Shown: positions 15,481 to 24,609, numbered from the stretch's first letter. The stretch is 64,000 nucleotides of DNA from CAYNVQ01 sp964400735 (GCA_964400735.1 CAYNVQ010000005.1:62001-126000); one strand, 5' to 3'. Notes: a model not told the origin generated them from the letters alone. Numbers and translations: made by a program.

Positions 15481-16507
15481 TTCTCTCCAGTACTCCCTCA
15501 CAGGCAGCTGCCACTTCCTCCGGCCTGATTCTATCCAGACACTCCATGGTTGAGCATGCTCTTTTGTAACAGTAGCTGCAGTCCAGCTTGGGATGGATGA
15601 CCCGGTCTTCCTTTCTGAAAGGACCGTTCCGCCGGGGGTTGGTCGGTCCAAATAGACCCACCACAGGCCGATGGAAGGCACAAGCCGCCTGGAGAGCGAA
15701 GGTATCTCCGGTGACGACGAGCGCGGCTTCTTTAATCAATGCCATGACTTCCACCAGTTTCAAGGGCGGTGCCAACGGAACCCCGCCTTCCTGATTGACC
15801 TGAGCGGCCAGCTCCTGCTCCTCCTCGTTTCCCCAAAGCAGAACCGGAAAGATTTTCTCGCTTTTAAGGATCTGGGTCAACCGAACCCATCTATCGGCGA
15901 ACCATCTCTTTGTCTTCCAGGCAGCCCCTACATTGAGCAGAACCAATCTTTTCTCTCCATCCCACCCCAGTCTCTGCAGTTTCTCATGAATCGAACCGGA
16001 CAGACCTTCAGGCAATTGGAGGGGAAATTCATATTCGCGTTCATCGATCCCTAAAAGGGATAGAAGTTTCAAGTTTTTGGCAATCACATGATTTTCTTCG
16101 GATATTTCATCCAGGCGTTCCGTGTAGAATAGGGAGGCCATCGGCTCCCTCAGATTTTTTCGATGGAACCCGATGCGCCTTCCTGCCCCTGATATATAGG
16201 AAATAAAGCCCGATTTCACCAGCCCCTGAAAATCGATAGCTACCTGTTCTTTATCGCGGATCTCTTTTCTCAGGTTTGAGAACTCCTTCCAGAATCGACG
16301 GGAACCCAGCTTCCAATTTTTCAAGGTGACCGGAATGACCCGGTCGAGACCCGGAACAAGGTCGAGGATCACTTTTCCTTTGACTTCGACAAGCCACCCT
16401 ATCTCTGCTTTCGGAAAATTCTTCCTCAGCGCAGAATAGGCCGGCAGGGTGTGGATGATATCTCCCAGAGAGCTCAGACGGATGATCAGGAACTTGTCCC
16501 TATCCAC
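15473..16507 (-). CDS. LPS heptosyltransferase (glycosyltransferase family 9, WaaC/RfaF type)
   Basis: A 344-residue GT-B enzyme that transfers L-glycero-D-manno-heptose from its ADP form to the LPS inner core. It begins with the family motif FLIIRLSSLGDIIHTLPAYS, and the C-terminal nucleotide-sugar site reads GDTFALQAACAFHRPVVGLF then GPTNPRRNGPF. A conserved Cys-rich tail (LDCSYCYKRACSTMECL) is present, as in many GT9 members. The start is a GTG directly after the rfaE2 stop. Its neighbours make the ADP-heptose donor, which strongly supports a heptosyltransferase role; acceptor position (Hep I or II) cannot be fixed from sequence. Confidence 0.88.
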   Translation of the reverse strand: MDRDKFLIIRLSSLGDIIHTLPAYSALRKNFPKAEIGWLVEVKGKVILDLVPGLDRVIPVTLKNWKLGSRRFWKEFSNLRKEIRDKEQVAIDFQGLVKSGFISYISGAGRRIGFHRKNLREPMASLFYTERLDEISEENHVIAKNLKLLSLLGIDEREYEFPLQLPEGLSGSIHEKLQRLGWDGEKRLVLLNVGAAWKTKRWFADRWVRLTQILKSEKIFPVLLWGNEEEQELAAQVNQEGGVPLAPPLKLVEVMALIKEAALVVTGDTFALQAACAFHRPVVGLFGPTNPRRNGPFRKEDRVIHPKLDCSYCYKRACSTMECLDRIRPEEVAAACEGVLERNA

Positions 16508-17014
16508 TCAGGAGCCACCTTTATTTTCGCCATTTTTAAATCTTGTAGCGATTTCTTCGATGACCTCCGATGTGGATTTGATTTTGGGCCCTCCGGTTAT
16601 GGCGATTTCGCCGCCATACTTTTGGACCGTTTCCCTTTCCGGGACGGAATCCACGCTATAATCCGATCCCTTGGCATGAATGTGGGGCTTCAAGGCCAGA
16701 AGAACTTTGTCCACCTTCTTTTCGTTGAAAAAGGTGACATAATCAACGAAATAAAAAGAGGAAATGATCTCGGCCCGCTCCTGTTCGAGGAGGATCGGCC
16801 TTCCGGAACCTTTCAGACGGCGGACAGAGGAATTGCTGTTCAAAGCCACAACCAGGATATCCCCTCTACTTTTGCTGTCCTTGAGATAACGGATATGCCC
16901 CGCATGTATGAGGTCGAAGCATCCATTGGCCAAGACCACCCTTTTCCCTTCCTTTTTCTTTTTTTCGATGATCTCCGCCAATTCGGAGAGAGGCAGTATC
17001 CTTTTATTTTTCAG
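16508..17014 (-). CDS. rfaE2: D-glycero-beta-D-manno-heptose 1-phosphate adenylyltransferase (RfaE2/HldE C-domain)
   Basis: A nucleotidyltransferase that makes ADP-heptose for LPS. The cytidylyltransferase-fold motif is VVLANGCFDLIHAGHIRYL and the later GSDYSVDSVPERETV and GPKIKSTSEVIEEI segments are family-typical. No ATG fits the expected N-terminus. A TTG at 16981 would give 157 residues, but the frame upstream encodes KNKRILPLSEL, which resembles the usual RfaE2 beginning, and a CTG at 17014 follows AAGGAGG by 9 nt. I therefore place the start at the CTG (168 residues), overlapping rfaE1 by 11 nt. The start assignment is inference; the function is secure. Confidence 0.85.
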   Translation of the reverse strand: MKNKRILPLSELAEIIEKKKKEGKRVVLANGCFDLIHAGHIRYLKDSKSRGDILVVALNSNSSVRRLKGSGRPILLEQERAEIISSFYFVDYVTFFNEKKVDKVLLALKPHIHAKGSDYSVDSVPERETVQKYGGEIAITGGPKIKSTSEVIEEIATRFKNGENKGGS

Positions 17015-18011
17015 AACCGATAGCCTCCTTAAGTTCTTGAGTAGAAACGGTGGCCGTGCCCTTTTTCATAACCGCGATGCCACCGGCATAGTTGGCCAGG
17101 CGGGCTGCCTGCTGGAGGGTGGCGCCGCAGGCTAGAGCCGAGGTCATTACGCCGATCACGGTGTCTCCAGCGCCTGTCACGTCCACGATATCCGTCGTTC
17201 CATGAATGGGGATTTCAAGAGGCTTTCTTCCTGTCTGGAAAAGAATCATTCCCTTTGCTCCCCTGGTGATCAAAACGGCCTTGGCTTCTGTCCGGTCCAA
17301 AAGCTGCCGGCCGGCTTTGCGGGCCATCTCTTCGTTATCGTCCAGTTCGATTCGAAGGGCATGTTCGACCTCTGGTTCGTTGGGAGTCAGGACGGTGACC
17401 CCCTTGAAGTTCAGGATTCGAAACCTCGAGTCCAGGGTGACGGGCTTGTGCGATTTGAGGAGCGATCGGGATATTTTTTGCCAGATATCTTCCTTCACGG
17501 TGAAGTAGTTGTAATCGGATATCAAGAGCGCATCGCTCTGCGTCAAAGCCCTCTGCAAGGCACCTAAAATTTTCCCTTTCAGATCACTGGTATCCAGGAC
17601 TCTAGCTTCCCTGTCGATGCGCAGTATCTGCTGTTTTCGGGTCGAGTGTTCGCCGGCCAGAATCCGGGTTTTTAGCGGCGTCTGATAGGATTTGACCTGG
17701 AGGAGGCATCCGGTTCCGATTTTCTTCTGCTTGAGCATGCGAAGAATGCCCTGGCCGGCCTCGTCTTTTCCGATCACTCCCACAGGGATAGGTTCTATCC
17801 CCAAGGCCTTCAAGTTGAGCAAAGCGTTTCCAGCTCCGCCCAGTGAGAATTCATTGGCTCTGTAACTCAGGATAAGCACCGGTGCTTCCCTCGAGATTCG
17901 CCGGGTCGTCCCGTAGATGTACTCGTCCAGAATGAAATCCCCCCAGATGGTAACTTTCAGTCGTGAAAAACCATCGATGATTTTGAGAAGGCCTCTTTCT
18001 TCTTTTTTCAC
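17004..18011 (-). CDS. rfaE1: D-glycero-beta-D-manno-heptose 7-phosphate kinase (RfaE1/HldE N-domain)
   Basis: A 335-residue PfkB/ribokinase-fold kinase that phosphorylates heptose 7-phosphate to the 1,7-bisphosphate. Visible motifs: VTIWGDFILDEYIYGTTRRI near the N-terminus, SLGGAGNALLNLKALG (substrate lid), LTPNEPEVEHAL, and the anion-hole/catalytic motif DVTGAGDTVIGV with the catalytic Asp. In Escherichia coli this domain is fused to the adenylyltransferase; here the two are separate, overlapping genes. It is the first gene of a four-gene minus-strand operon for LPS heptose. Confidence 0.92.
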   Translation of the reverse strand: MKKEERGLLKIIDGFSRLKVTIWGDFILDEYIYGTTRRISREAPVLILSYRANEFSLGGAGNALLNLKALGIEPIPVGVIGKDEAGQGILRMLKQKKIGTGCLLQVKSYQTPLKTRILAGEHSTRKQQILRIDREARVLDTSDLKGKILGALQRALTQSDALLISDYNYFTVKEDIWQKISRSLLKSHKPVTLDSRFRILNFKGVTVLTPNEPEVEHALRIELDDNEEMARKAGRQLLDRTEAKAVLITRGAKGMILFQTGRKPLEIPIHGTTDIVDVTGAGDTVIGVMTSALACGATLQQAARLANYAGGIAVMKKGTATVSTQELKEAIGSEK

Positions 18012-18495
18012 TAGACTTTTGTCAGAGATTTTAACCAGAAAACATAGAAAAGGTCAATACAAGGCTGTATTCTGGAAAGATCTCTAAAACTGTGATAGAG
18101 CGACTGTCAGGGAAGCTGAAACGCCAGCTTATTCCTCGGCTCGCTCTCTTCTACCTGCCAGTAAAGCTTGCTTTCCATGCCCGCTTGCCCCCGGATGGCT
18201 TCCTCTTCAGCTTCCCTAACAGATTTAAAGTCCTCACGGTTTTTGAAGATGCTGGCCTTAATCCAGGAGGATCTGTTCCGCGAAAAGTTTTGTGGCGGAG
18301 GGAGGAATATTGGCGGCTTGCGATTGTATAAAAAAGTGAAAGTTAAATTTTAAGGCAACAATTTTAATTTTTTTTGAGTATATAGAAGTAAGAGCTTTTC
18401 GAATGAGTGAATGTGTGGGATTGATCACTGGTCTATTTTTCTTCAGTGAGCGAAAGGGAACCGGCCTTAAAAATCAATAATAAAAAAGGAGAATT
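18012..18495. other. Intergenic region with a 15-bp inverted repeat
   Basis: The gap lies between the divergent heptose operon and the first of three paralogous exported-protein genes. No credible coding frame is seen. At 18106-18120 and 18206-18220 there is an inverted repeat (GTCAGGGAAGCTGAA against TTCAGCTTCCCTAAC, 14 of 15 paired) enclosing 85 nt that contains further GC-rich segments. It could be a structured RNA or a decayed mobile element end. The AAGGAG ribosome site of the next gene ends the region. Confidence 0.5.
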
Positions 18496-19794
18496 ATGCA
18501 AAAAATGCTTCGCTCTATAGCGATCGGATTGTATCTAGCTTGTGTGTTCGTTGCTCCATTTTCCTTCTGCCAAGAACAAAAAGTGGATATCGAGGAGCTG
18601 AAAAAGACGGCACCCAAGGTGTTTATCGATTGCGGCGTATGCGATATCGACTACATCCGGACCGAAATAACCTTCGTGAATTATGTCCGCGACCGCAAGG
18701 AGGCGGATGTCCATGTCCTGGTCACATCTCTTCGCACAGGAGGAGGGGGGCGGGAATACACCATCGCTTTTATAGGACAAAACCGATTCGAGGGGATCGA
18801 CGACACTCAAAAATATTTCACCGGCAAAACGGACACCGAGGACGAGATCAGGCAGGGGATGACCAGAGCTCTAAAAGTCGGCCTGATGAGCTATGTCGCC
18901 AAGACTCCCATATCCAGCAGAATCAAGATTTCTTATCAGGAGGCGGAAAAACAGGCCGAAGCAAAAGACAAATGGGATTTCTGGGTATTCAGCCTCAGTG
19001 CGAGCGGCTACTTGAACGGTCAGGAGTCCTACAAGTACAGATCCCTTCGAGGATCCTTCAGCGCCAGCCGCGTGACTCCGGAGCTCAAGATCTCTCTCTC
19101 AGCCTATGCCAGCCAATACGGCGAGAATTTCGATTATGAAGATGAATCCATCGAGAGCATCAACGAGAGCTGGAGCCTGAGCGGACTGGTCACCAAGAGC
19201 ATCAACGACCATTGGTCTTTTGGGGGTTTCTTCGATTCCGGTTCTTCCTCCTATGAGAACATCAAATTCGGCTTCTCCCTCCAGCCAGCCATCGAGTACA
19301 ACCTCTTTCCATATTCGGAATCGACCCGGAGACAGCTTCGTTTTCTGTACAAGATCGGCTTCCATACCGCAACCTACAGAGAAGAAACCATCTACGACAA
19401 GATGTCGGAAACACGATGGAACCAAGAGCTTTCCGTCACCCTCGATCTCAGGGAGAAATGGGGCAGTGTCAGCACCACGCTGGCCGGGTCGCATTTCTTC
19501 CATGATATCAGCCTGTACCGTGTGACCTTGTTCAATATCGTCAATCTCCGGCTGTTCAAGGGGCTCAATTTCTTCGCCTTCGGCGGCGGTTCCAGAATTC
19601 ACGACCAGATCACCCTGGTCAAAGGAGAATTGACGCTGGACGAAATCCTTCTCAGGCGCAAAGAGCTCAAGACCGGCTACGACTATTTTTTTTCGGTCGG
19701 ATTGAGCTTTACCTTCGGCTCGATCTACACCAATGTTGTCAATCCCCGCTTCGGCTCCAGCGGGTATGGCGGGATGAGTATCATTATCGATTGA
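18496..19794 (+). CDS. Exported beta-rich protein, first of three tandem paralogues
   Basis: A 432-residue protein of unknown function. The signal peptide is about 1-25. The conserved N-terminal domain (about 33-150) contains PKVFIDCGVCDIDYIRTEIT, FVNYVRDRKEADVHVLVTS and GGGGREYTIAFIGQ. From about 165 to the end it is made of alternating aromatic/polar strands (WDFWVFSLSASGYL, YNLFPYSESTRRQLRFLYKI, YDYFFSVGLSFTFGS) typical of an outer-membrane barrel, and it ends near NVVNPRFG. Its ribosome site is AAGGAG. The two following genes are paralogues throughout. A periplasmic N-domain plus outer-membrane barrel is inferred from composition; I do not recognise a named family. Confidence 0.75.
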   Translation: MQKMLRSIAIGLYLACVFVAPFSFCQEQKVDIEELKKTAPKVFIDCGVCDIDYIRTEITFVNYVRDRKEADVHVLVTSLRTGGGGREYTIAFIGQNRFEGIDDTQKYFTGKTDTEDEIRQGMTRALKVGLMSYVAKTPISSRIKISYQEAEKQAEAKDKWDFWVFSLSASGYLNGQESYKYRSLRGSFSASRVTPELKISLSAYASQYGENFDYEDESIESINESWSLSGLVTKSINDHWSFGGFFDSGSSSYENIKFGFSLQPAIEYNLFPYSESTRRQLRFLYKIGFHTATYREETIYDKMSETRWNQELSVTLDLREKWGSVSTTLAGSHFFHDISLYRVTLFNIVNLRLFKGLNFFAFGGGSRIHDQITLVKGELTLDEILLRRKELKTGYDYFFSVGLSFTFGSIYTNVVNPRFGSSGYGGMSIIID

Positions 19795-19871
19795 ACTCTG
19801 GGTGTTGATGACTGAAAGAGAGAACAGAAAAAGGAGATGGCGGGATAAAAACAGAAAATAAGAGGAACCGA

Positions 19872-21179
19872 ATGAAAAGATACAAAAAGAAATTCAGATA
19901 CACAATATGCCTTATGTGTGTGCTTTATGCATGTCTTTTCCTCACCCCCTGTGCTGTGGCGCAAACCGATCAACCTGAAATGGATACCAGGAAGGACGAA
20001 GTCCCCAAGGTCTTCATCGATTGGGAGGGATGCGATATGGAGCAGCTCCTGAAAGAGATCGCTTTCGTTCAGTTTGTGCAGGAGGCGAGTGAGGCCCAGG
20101 TCTATGTGCGAGTGACCGCTCAGCGAACCGAGACGGAGGAGCTGGAATATACCTTATCCTTCAGAGGGCAGGGCCAGTTCGAAGGTGATAACGACGAGTT
20201 GAAATATCGAGTGGAAGAAGCCAAAATGGAGGAGGCTATCCGGCAGGAACTGATAGATAGAATCAAGATGGGACTGATGCGGTATGTGGGGAAGTCGCCG
20301 GTTTCCAGCCGAATCTCTATCTCCCTTATGGATGAGGTGGAGCCCACGGCCGTAGAGGATAAGTGGGATTTCTGGGTGTTCAGTCTCAGTGCGGATACAT
20401 ATATGAGCGGAGAAGAGAGCTACACAGACAGCATGTTCAGTGGCTCATTATCTGCCGTCCGGGTAACTCCGGAGCTGAAAATAAAGCTATCGGTGAGTTC
20501 TTATCTCAACAGAACCAGGTTCAGAGTAGATGATGAGGTCATCAGGAGTGATTCAGACAGTCACTATTTAAACGGTCTGATCGTTAAGAGTATCGATGAA
20601 CACTGGTCGGCCGGGGCCTTTTTTTCGATCGTCTCTTCCACTTACTCCAATATAAGGCTCAGAGTGAATCCTGCGCCGGCCGTCGAGTACAACATTTTCC
20701 CTTACTCTGAATCCACTAAAAAACAGCTCAGACTCCTCTACAGGCTTGGATACAATTCAGTGCGGTACCGGGAAGAGACGATCTATCAAAAGACATACGA
20801 AAATCTGTGGCAGCAGTCCCTTTCCATAACCCTCGAGCTCAAACAGAAATGGGGCACAGTAAGCACATCCCTCGAAGGTTCAAACTATTTCCATGATTTT
20901 AGAAAGAATCGGCTGCAGTTGTACGGAGAACTCTCTCTGAGACTCATCAAAGGATTGAATTTCAATGTCTATGGAAGATACTCCCGGATTCGCGACCAGC
21001 TTTCACTCCCAAGGGGTGAAGCGTCTTTGGAGGAAGTGCTGCTGCAGCTCCGTCAACTCGAGACAGACTACAGCTACTATCTGTCGGTCGGTCTGAGTTA
21101 TTCCTTCGGTTCCACCCAAAGCAAAGTGGTCAACCCCCGCTTCGGCACAGGGGGAACCAGCATCAGCATCACATTCTAA
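19872..21179 (+). CDS. Exported beta-rich protein, second tandem paralogue
   Basis: A 435-residue paralogue of the preceding protein with a signal peptide (cleavage near AVAQ) and the same order of blocks: PKVFIDWEGCDMEQLLKEIA, FVQFVQEASEAQVYVRVTA, WDFWVFSLSADTYM, YNIFPYSESTKKQLRLLYRL, VVNPRFG. The N-terminal CxxC of paralogues one and three (CGVC, CSRC) is reduced to a single Cys here (WEGC), and the conserved NYVRDRKEAD block is changed to QFVQEASEAQ, so this copy has diverged most. Ribosome site GAGGAA. The 77-nt gap suggests co-transcription with its neighbours. Confidence 0.72.
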   Translation: MKRYKKKFRYTICLMCVLYACLFLTPCAVAQTDQPEMDTRKDEVPKVFIDWEGCDMEQLLKEIAFVQFVQEASEAQVYVRVTAQRTETEELEYTLSFRGQGQFEGDNDELKYRVEEAKMEEAIRQELIDRIKMGLMRYVGKSPVSSRISISLMDEVEPTAVEDKWDFWVFSLSADTYMSGEESYTDSMFSGSLSAVRVTPELKIKLSVSSYLNRTRFRVDDEVIRSDSDSHYLNGLIVKSIDEHWSAGAFFSIVSSTYSNIRLRVNPAPAVEYNIFPYSESTKKQLRLLYRLGYNSVRYREETIYQKTYENLWQQSLSITLELKQKWGTVSTSLEGSNYFHDFRKNRLQLYGELSLRLIKGLNFNVYGRYSRIRDQLSLPRGEASLEEVLLQLRQLETDYSYYLSVGLSYSFGSTQSKVVNPRFGTGGTSISITF

Positions 21180-21227
21180 ATTTTTCGCTTCTATTTCCGA
21201 CAAAATTATTGCGCCGGGGAGTTTTAC

Positions 21228-22529
21228 ATGTTATATTTCAATGTTTTAATGAAGGAGACATCGATAAAGCGGCAGATTTCAGCCGTCTTGTCTCTTTTTT
21301 GTCTGATCTTTTTGTTCTCGGTTTCGACCGTTTATCCCTCCCCCGACCAAATCCCTGAGGACGAGCTCAAACAATACGCTCCCAAGGTCTTTGTGGACTG
21401 CAGCCGCTGCGATATGGATTATATTCGCACGGAAATCGTCTGGGTGAATTACGTCAGGGACCGCAAGGAGGCCGACATCCACATCCTGGGCACTGTACAG
21501 AGAACGGGCAGCGACGGATGGGAATACACCTTCGAATTTATAGGTCAGAGAAATTTCTCGGATATCCACCACACCTTAAAATATGTATCCAGTCGGACAG
21601 ACACATGGGATGAGGTGCGTCGTGGTTATGTCCAGATGATGAAAAGGGGGCTTTTTCCCTTTATTCTGCGCACTCCTATTGCCGAGCACATGAACATCGT
21701 TTTGATGCGGGCTTTCGAACCCAACAACGTCGAGGATAATTGGAATTTTTGGGTCTTCAACATAGGTGTTAACGGCGGCCTTAGCGGAGAAAAAAGGCAG
21801 AATTTCAGTTCCATCAACGGTAATTTTTCAGCCAACAGGGTGACGCCCGACCTGAAAGTCAGATTGGGTGCTTCCGGACATTTCAATGAGAGTCATTTTG
21901 AGATTGACGGCTCATCCATCACCAGCGCATCGGACCGGGAAAATGTGGGAGGGTTGGTCGTGAAAAGCATCGGCGACCACTGGGCGGTGGGAGGATGGGT
22001 GAATTGGCGGTCATCGAAATATAATAACCTTAAATCTGAATATGTGACGGCACCTGCCGTCGAATTCAATCTCTTTCCCTATGCCGAATCCACCAGGAGG
22101 CAGCTGCGTTTCATGTACAGGTTTGGCTACAGCTATACCCAGTACAGGGAAGTGACCATATACGACAAGCTGGATGAACATCTCTTCAAACAGGTTTTGA
22201 ATGTGACTTTGGAATTCAAGGAACCCTGGGGAATCGCCTCTACGTACCTGGAAGGCTCCCACTACTTCCATGACCTGGCGAAGAACAGACTGCGCCTTGG
22301 AGGATATCTGTCCCTGAGACTGGTCAAGGGGCTCTCCCTCAGTGTGTCCGGAGGTTACAGCAGGATTCACGACCAGTTATCATTGCCGAAGGGAGAGGCA
22401 TCGCTGGATGAGATCCTTTTGCAGCGCATCGAGCTGGAAACGGACTATAATTACCATCTCTCAGTGGGTTTCAACTATACCTTCGGGTCTGTCTACAGCA
22501 ATGTAGTCAATCCCCGGTTTGGTCATTAA
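21228..22529 (+). CDS. Exported beta-rich protein, third tandem paralogue
   Basis: A 433-residue paralogue of the two preceding proteins. After a signal sequence (about 8-35) it has PKVFVDCSRCDMDYIRTEI, WVNYVRDRKEADIHILGT and WEYTFEFIGQ, closely matching paralogue one, then the strand-rich C-terminal part with YNLFPYAESTRRQLRFMYRF-type segments (FNLFPYAESTRRQLRF) and NVVNPRFGH at the end. The ATG at 21228 has GGGGAG upstream; an internal Met at residue 8 is an alternative. The retained CxxC and the barrel-like C-terminus suggest the same location as its neighbours. No specific function can be assigned. Confidence 0.72.
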   Translation: MLYFNVLMKETSIKRQISAVLSLFCLIFLFSVSTVYPSPDQIPEDELKQYAPKVFVDCSRCDMDYIRTEIVWVNYVRDRKEADIHILGTVQRTGSDGWEYTFEFIGQRNFSDIHHTLKYVSSRTDTWDEVRRGYVQMMKRGLFPFILRTPIAEHMNIVLMRAFEPNNVEDNWNFWVFNIGVNGGLSGEKRQNFSSINGNFSANRVTPDLKVRLGASGHFNESHFEIDGSSITSASDRENVGGLVVKSIGDHWAVGGWVNWRSSKYNNLKSEYVTAPAVEFNLFPYAESTRRQLRFMYRFGYSYTQYREVTIYDKLDEHLFKQVLNVTLEFKEPWGIASTYLEGSHYFHDLAKNRLRLGGYLSLRLVKGLSLSVSGGYSRIHDQLSLPKGEASLDEILLQRIELETDYNYHLSVGFNYTFGSVYSNVVNPRFGH

Positions 22530-22701
22530 GGAGATGGTTAGATCTGCCAACTTCTAATAGCATCCGGTTATCCATACGGCTTCAAATCCATCGAAATGTG
22601 CCTGTTTTCAACAAGACTGTTTTAAACACGGGACAACGCATGTTTACAGCTCAGAAGCATATTGACCCCAAACCCAGAAAATGTTAAAAATGGTGTGCAC
22701 T

Positions 22702-22787
22702 GCCGGAGTGGCGAAATTGGCAGACGCGCTGGACTCAAAATCCAGTTCACTTCACGGTGAGTGTGGGTTCGACTCCCTCCTCCGGCA
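22702..22787 (+). tRNA. tRNA-Leu (anticodon CAA)
   Basis: An 86-nt class II tRNA. The acceptor stem is GCCGGAG/CTCCGGC with discriminator A. The anticodon stem is CTGGA/TCCAG around loop CTCAAAA, giving anticodon CAA. A long variable arm (TTCACTTCACGGTGA region) and the T-loop TTCGACT are present. One T-T mismatch occurs in the T stem. The 3' CCA is not encoded. An AT-rich stretch of surface-protein genes begins right after it. Confidence 0.95.
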
Positions 22788-22983
22788 CTCCTGTTGCCAG
22801 GGGAAAACTACTTAAAAAATCCAAAATCCTTCCCTCTTTCATTTTTAGTATCCATACCCATTAGCGAGCAATTTTAGGCACCTTTGTGACATGGAGAAAG
22901 GTAAGTCTCATTTATTTTGACTGTAATTCAATAATCTGATATAAATTATGTACGCAAAAGTAGGTTATTTCCGATATAAATTC

Positions 22984-24570
22984 ATGGATATAAGGAAAAA
23001 GTTTGCGGCATTTTTGGTCTTTATCTGCATAAGTTCCCTTTTGGGAAACAATAAGAAAAGCTCAATTTTGCCTATCCTTCCAATAAATGAGACGAATTGG
23101 AGTATCAGTCTTGAGGGAGATGTTTTAGAGATAGCCTATAGAATTGGTGATAGTTATCCACAATATGCAGCCCTTCATCTCAACGACAGTTACTTTCGTA
23201 TGGTTTATAGTTCCCAAGCAAATTGGGGAACCTCAGTAATCATAATGCCTTCCTTTTGGGAGAACGGCGTATTGTATCAAGGTGCGCCTGTATCGTATTC
23301 TTATCACGAGGAAGGCTCAGATCTTATTATTGACCTGACAGGAAGTATTTCGAATCTTTCTGTAGAGGCTGATATACAAATTTCCCCTCCAAGTGAAAAT
23401 TCCATTAGTGCTCAAATATCAGTTTCTGCAGATGGAAATGTCAATTTAGATTATCGACCTGGCGAGACTTTTAAGCTTGTGACTCTGTCTTCTATGCATG
23501 TATCGCCAGGTATTTGGGACGCCTGTTACGCGTTTGCCAATTCTTCCTTCACTACTATTCCTTCAGAGGGATGGATTATGCAGCCACCATTAACAAGCAG
23601 AGTGTTCGGACTTGAAGGGGGATCCTCGAGTTGGAAAACTAATGCTCCAACAGTAGAAGTAAAGCTGAGTAACGATGTTAACATCACAGGCTGGGTGACA
23701 CCTACAACTAACCCAAATAATGACAATGTAGGGTATTGGGGAGCGACTGATAACCTTGTTCATTTTTGGGAATATACGCTTATTTCAAGGTCAGGGGGAG
23801 TCAGTGAATATGTTCCTACTCCTCCTCTATTCGACGGCCATGATTTTGATGGAAATGGATCATCGGATGTCTCGGTCTTCAGACCGTCCAATGGACGTTG
23901 GTACATAAAAGGTGTCGGGAGTTATGTTTGGGGTACAATGGGCGATATCCCTGTAAACGGTGACTACAACGGAGACGGAAAAACTGATGCGGCTGTATGG
24001 CGCCCCTCAAATGGACGGTGGTATCTCAAAGGCATAGGAGGAACAATTTGGGGAACAACCGGTGACATTCCTGTCCCCGGCAATTATGATGGAGATGTCA
24101 ATGGGACGACGGAGATAGCCGTGTGGAGGCCGTCCAATGGGCGCTGGTATATCAAAGGCATTGGGGGGAGCGTTTGGGGCACACTTGGTGACGTCCCTGT
24201 ACCAGGAGACTATAACGGAGACGGGACAACAGACATAGCTGTGTGGAGGCCTTCAAATGGAAGGTGGTACATCAAAGGTGTCGCTGGGGCTGTGTGGGGC
24301 ATGGTTGGCGATATTCCTGTACCAGCAGATTATAACGGAGATGGGATTACAGATATTGCCGTGTGGAGGCCTTCAAATGGCAGGTGGTATATCAAGGGAG
24401 TGGCTGGATCAGTTTGGGGAGCGGTGGGAGACATTCCTTCGCCTGGAGATTACGATGGCAATGGCGTTACTGACATTGCGGTATGGAGGCCTTCAAACGG
24501 CAGGTGGTATATCAAAGGGATAGGCGGCTATATCTGGGGTACGCTTGGGGACATTCCCTTAGTGCGATAA
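22984..24570 (+). CDS. Exported protein with C-terminal six-repeat FG-GAP/VCBS-like domain
   Basis: About 528 residues when started at the ATG before a good signal peptide (MDIRKKFAAFLVFICISSLLG); a start at 22948 would add 12 residues, and neither has a clear ribosome site. The first ~270 mature residues are beta-rich and unfamiliar. The C-terminal ~245 residues hold six copies of AVWRPSNGRWYIKGxxGxxW, each followed by GDIPVPGDYNGDGxTD, a DxNxDG-type calcium loop as in FG-GAP/VCBS propeller blades. The chain ends GDIPLVR, exactly as in two genes downstream. Surface-exposed binding protein is inferred. Confidence 0.75.
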   Translation: MDIRKKFAAFLVFICISSLLGNNKKSSILPILPINETNWSISLEGDVLEIAYRIGDSYPQYAALHLNDSYFRMVYSSQANWGTSVIIMPSFWENGVLYQGAPVSYSYHEEGSDLIIDLTGSISNLSVEADIQISPPSENSISAQISVSADGNVNLDYRPGETFKLVTLSSMHVSPGIWDACYAFANSSFTTIPSEGWIMQPPLTSRVFGLEGGSSSWKTNAPTVEVKLSNDVNITGWVTPTTNPNNDNVGYWGATDNLVHFWEYTLISRSGGVSEYVPTPPLFDGHDFDGNGSSDVSVFRPSNGRWYIKGVGSYVWGTMGDIPVNGDYNGDGKTDAAVWRPSNGRWYLKGIGGTIWGTTGDIPVPGNYDGDVNGTTEIAVWRPSNGRWYIKGIGGSVWGTLGDVPVPGDYNGDGTTDIAVWRPSNGRWYIKGVAGAVWGMVGDIPVPADYNGDGITDIAVWRPSNGRWYIKGVAGSVWGAVGDIPSPGDYDGNGVTDIAVWRPSNGRWYIKGIGGYIWGTLGDIPLVR

Positions 24571-24609
24571 GAAATTTCACCAATTCTGGAAAAAGTTAAG
24601 CCAGATATT
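23830..24609 (+). repeat. Shared C-terminal cassette, copy 1
   Basis: This DNA segment encodes the six-repeat domain of the gene above and continues past the stop codon (GATAAGAAATTTCACCAATT, then GTTAAGCCAGATAT). The part at 23993-24115 is almost identical, base for base, to the corresponding part of copy 3 (about 30050-30175), and 24433-24495 matches 30490-30550. Confidence 0.8.

Noticed and set aside
22702..22787. Prophage or integrative element attached at tRNA-Leu
   Set aside because: No integrase, phage structural gene or second copy of the tRNA 3' end was found within the window; only a weaker island hypothesis is kept.
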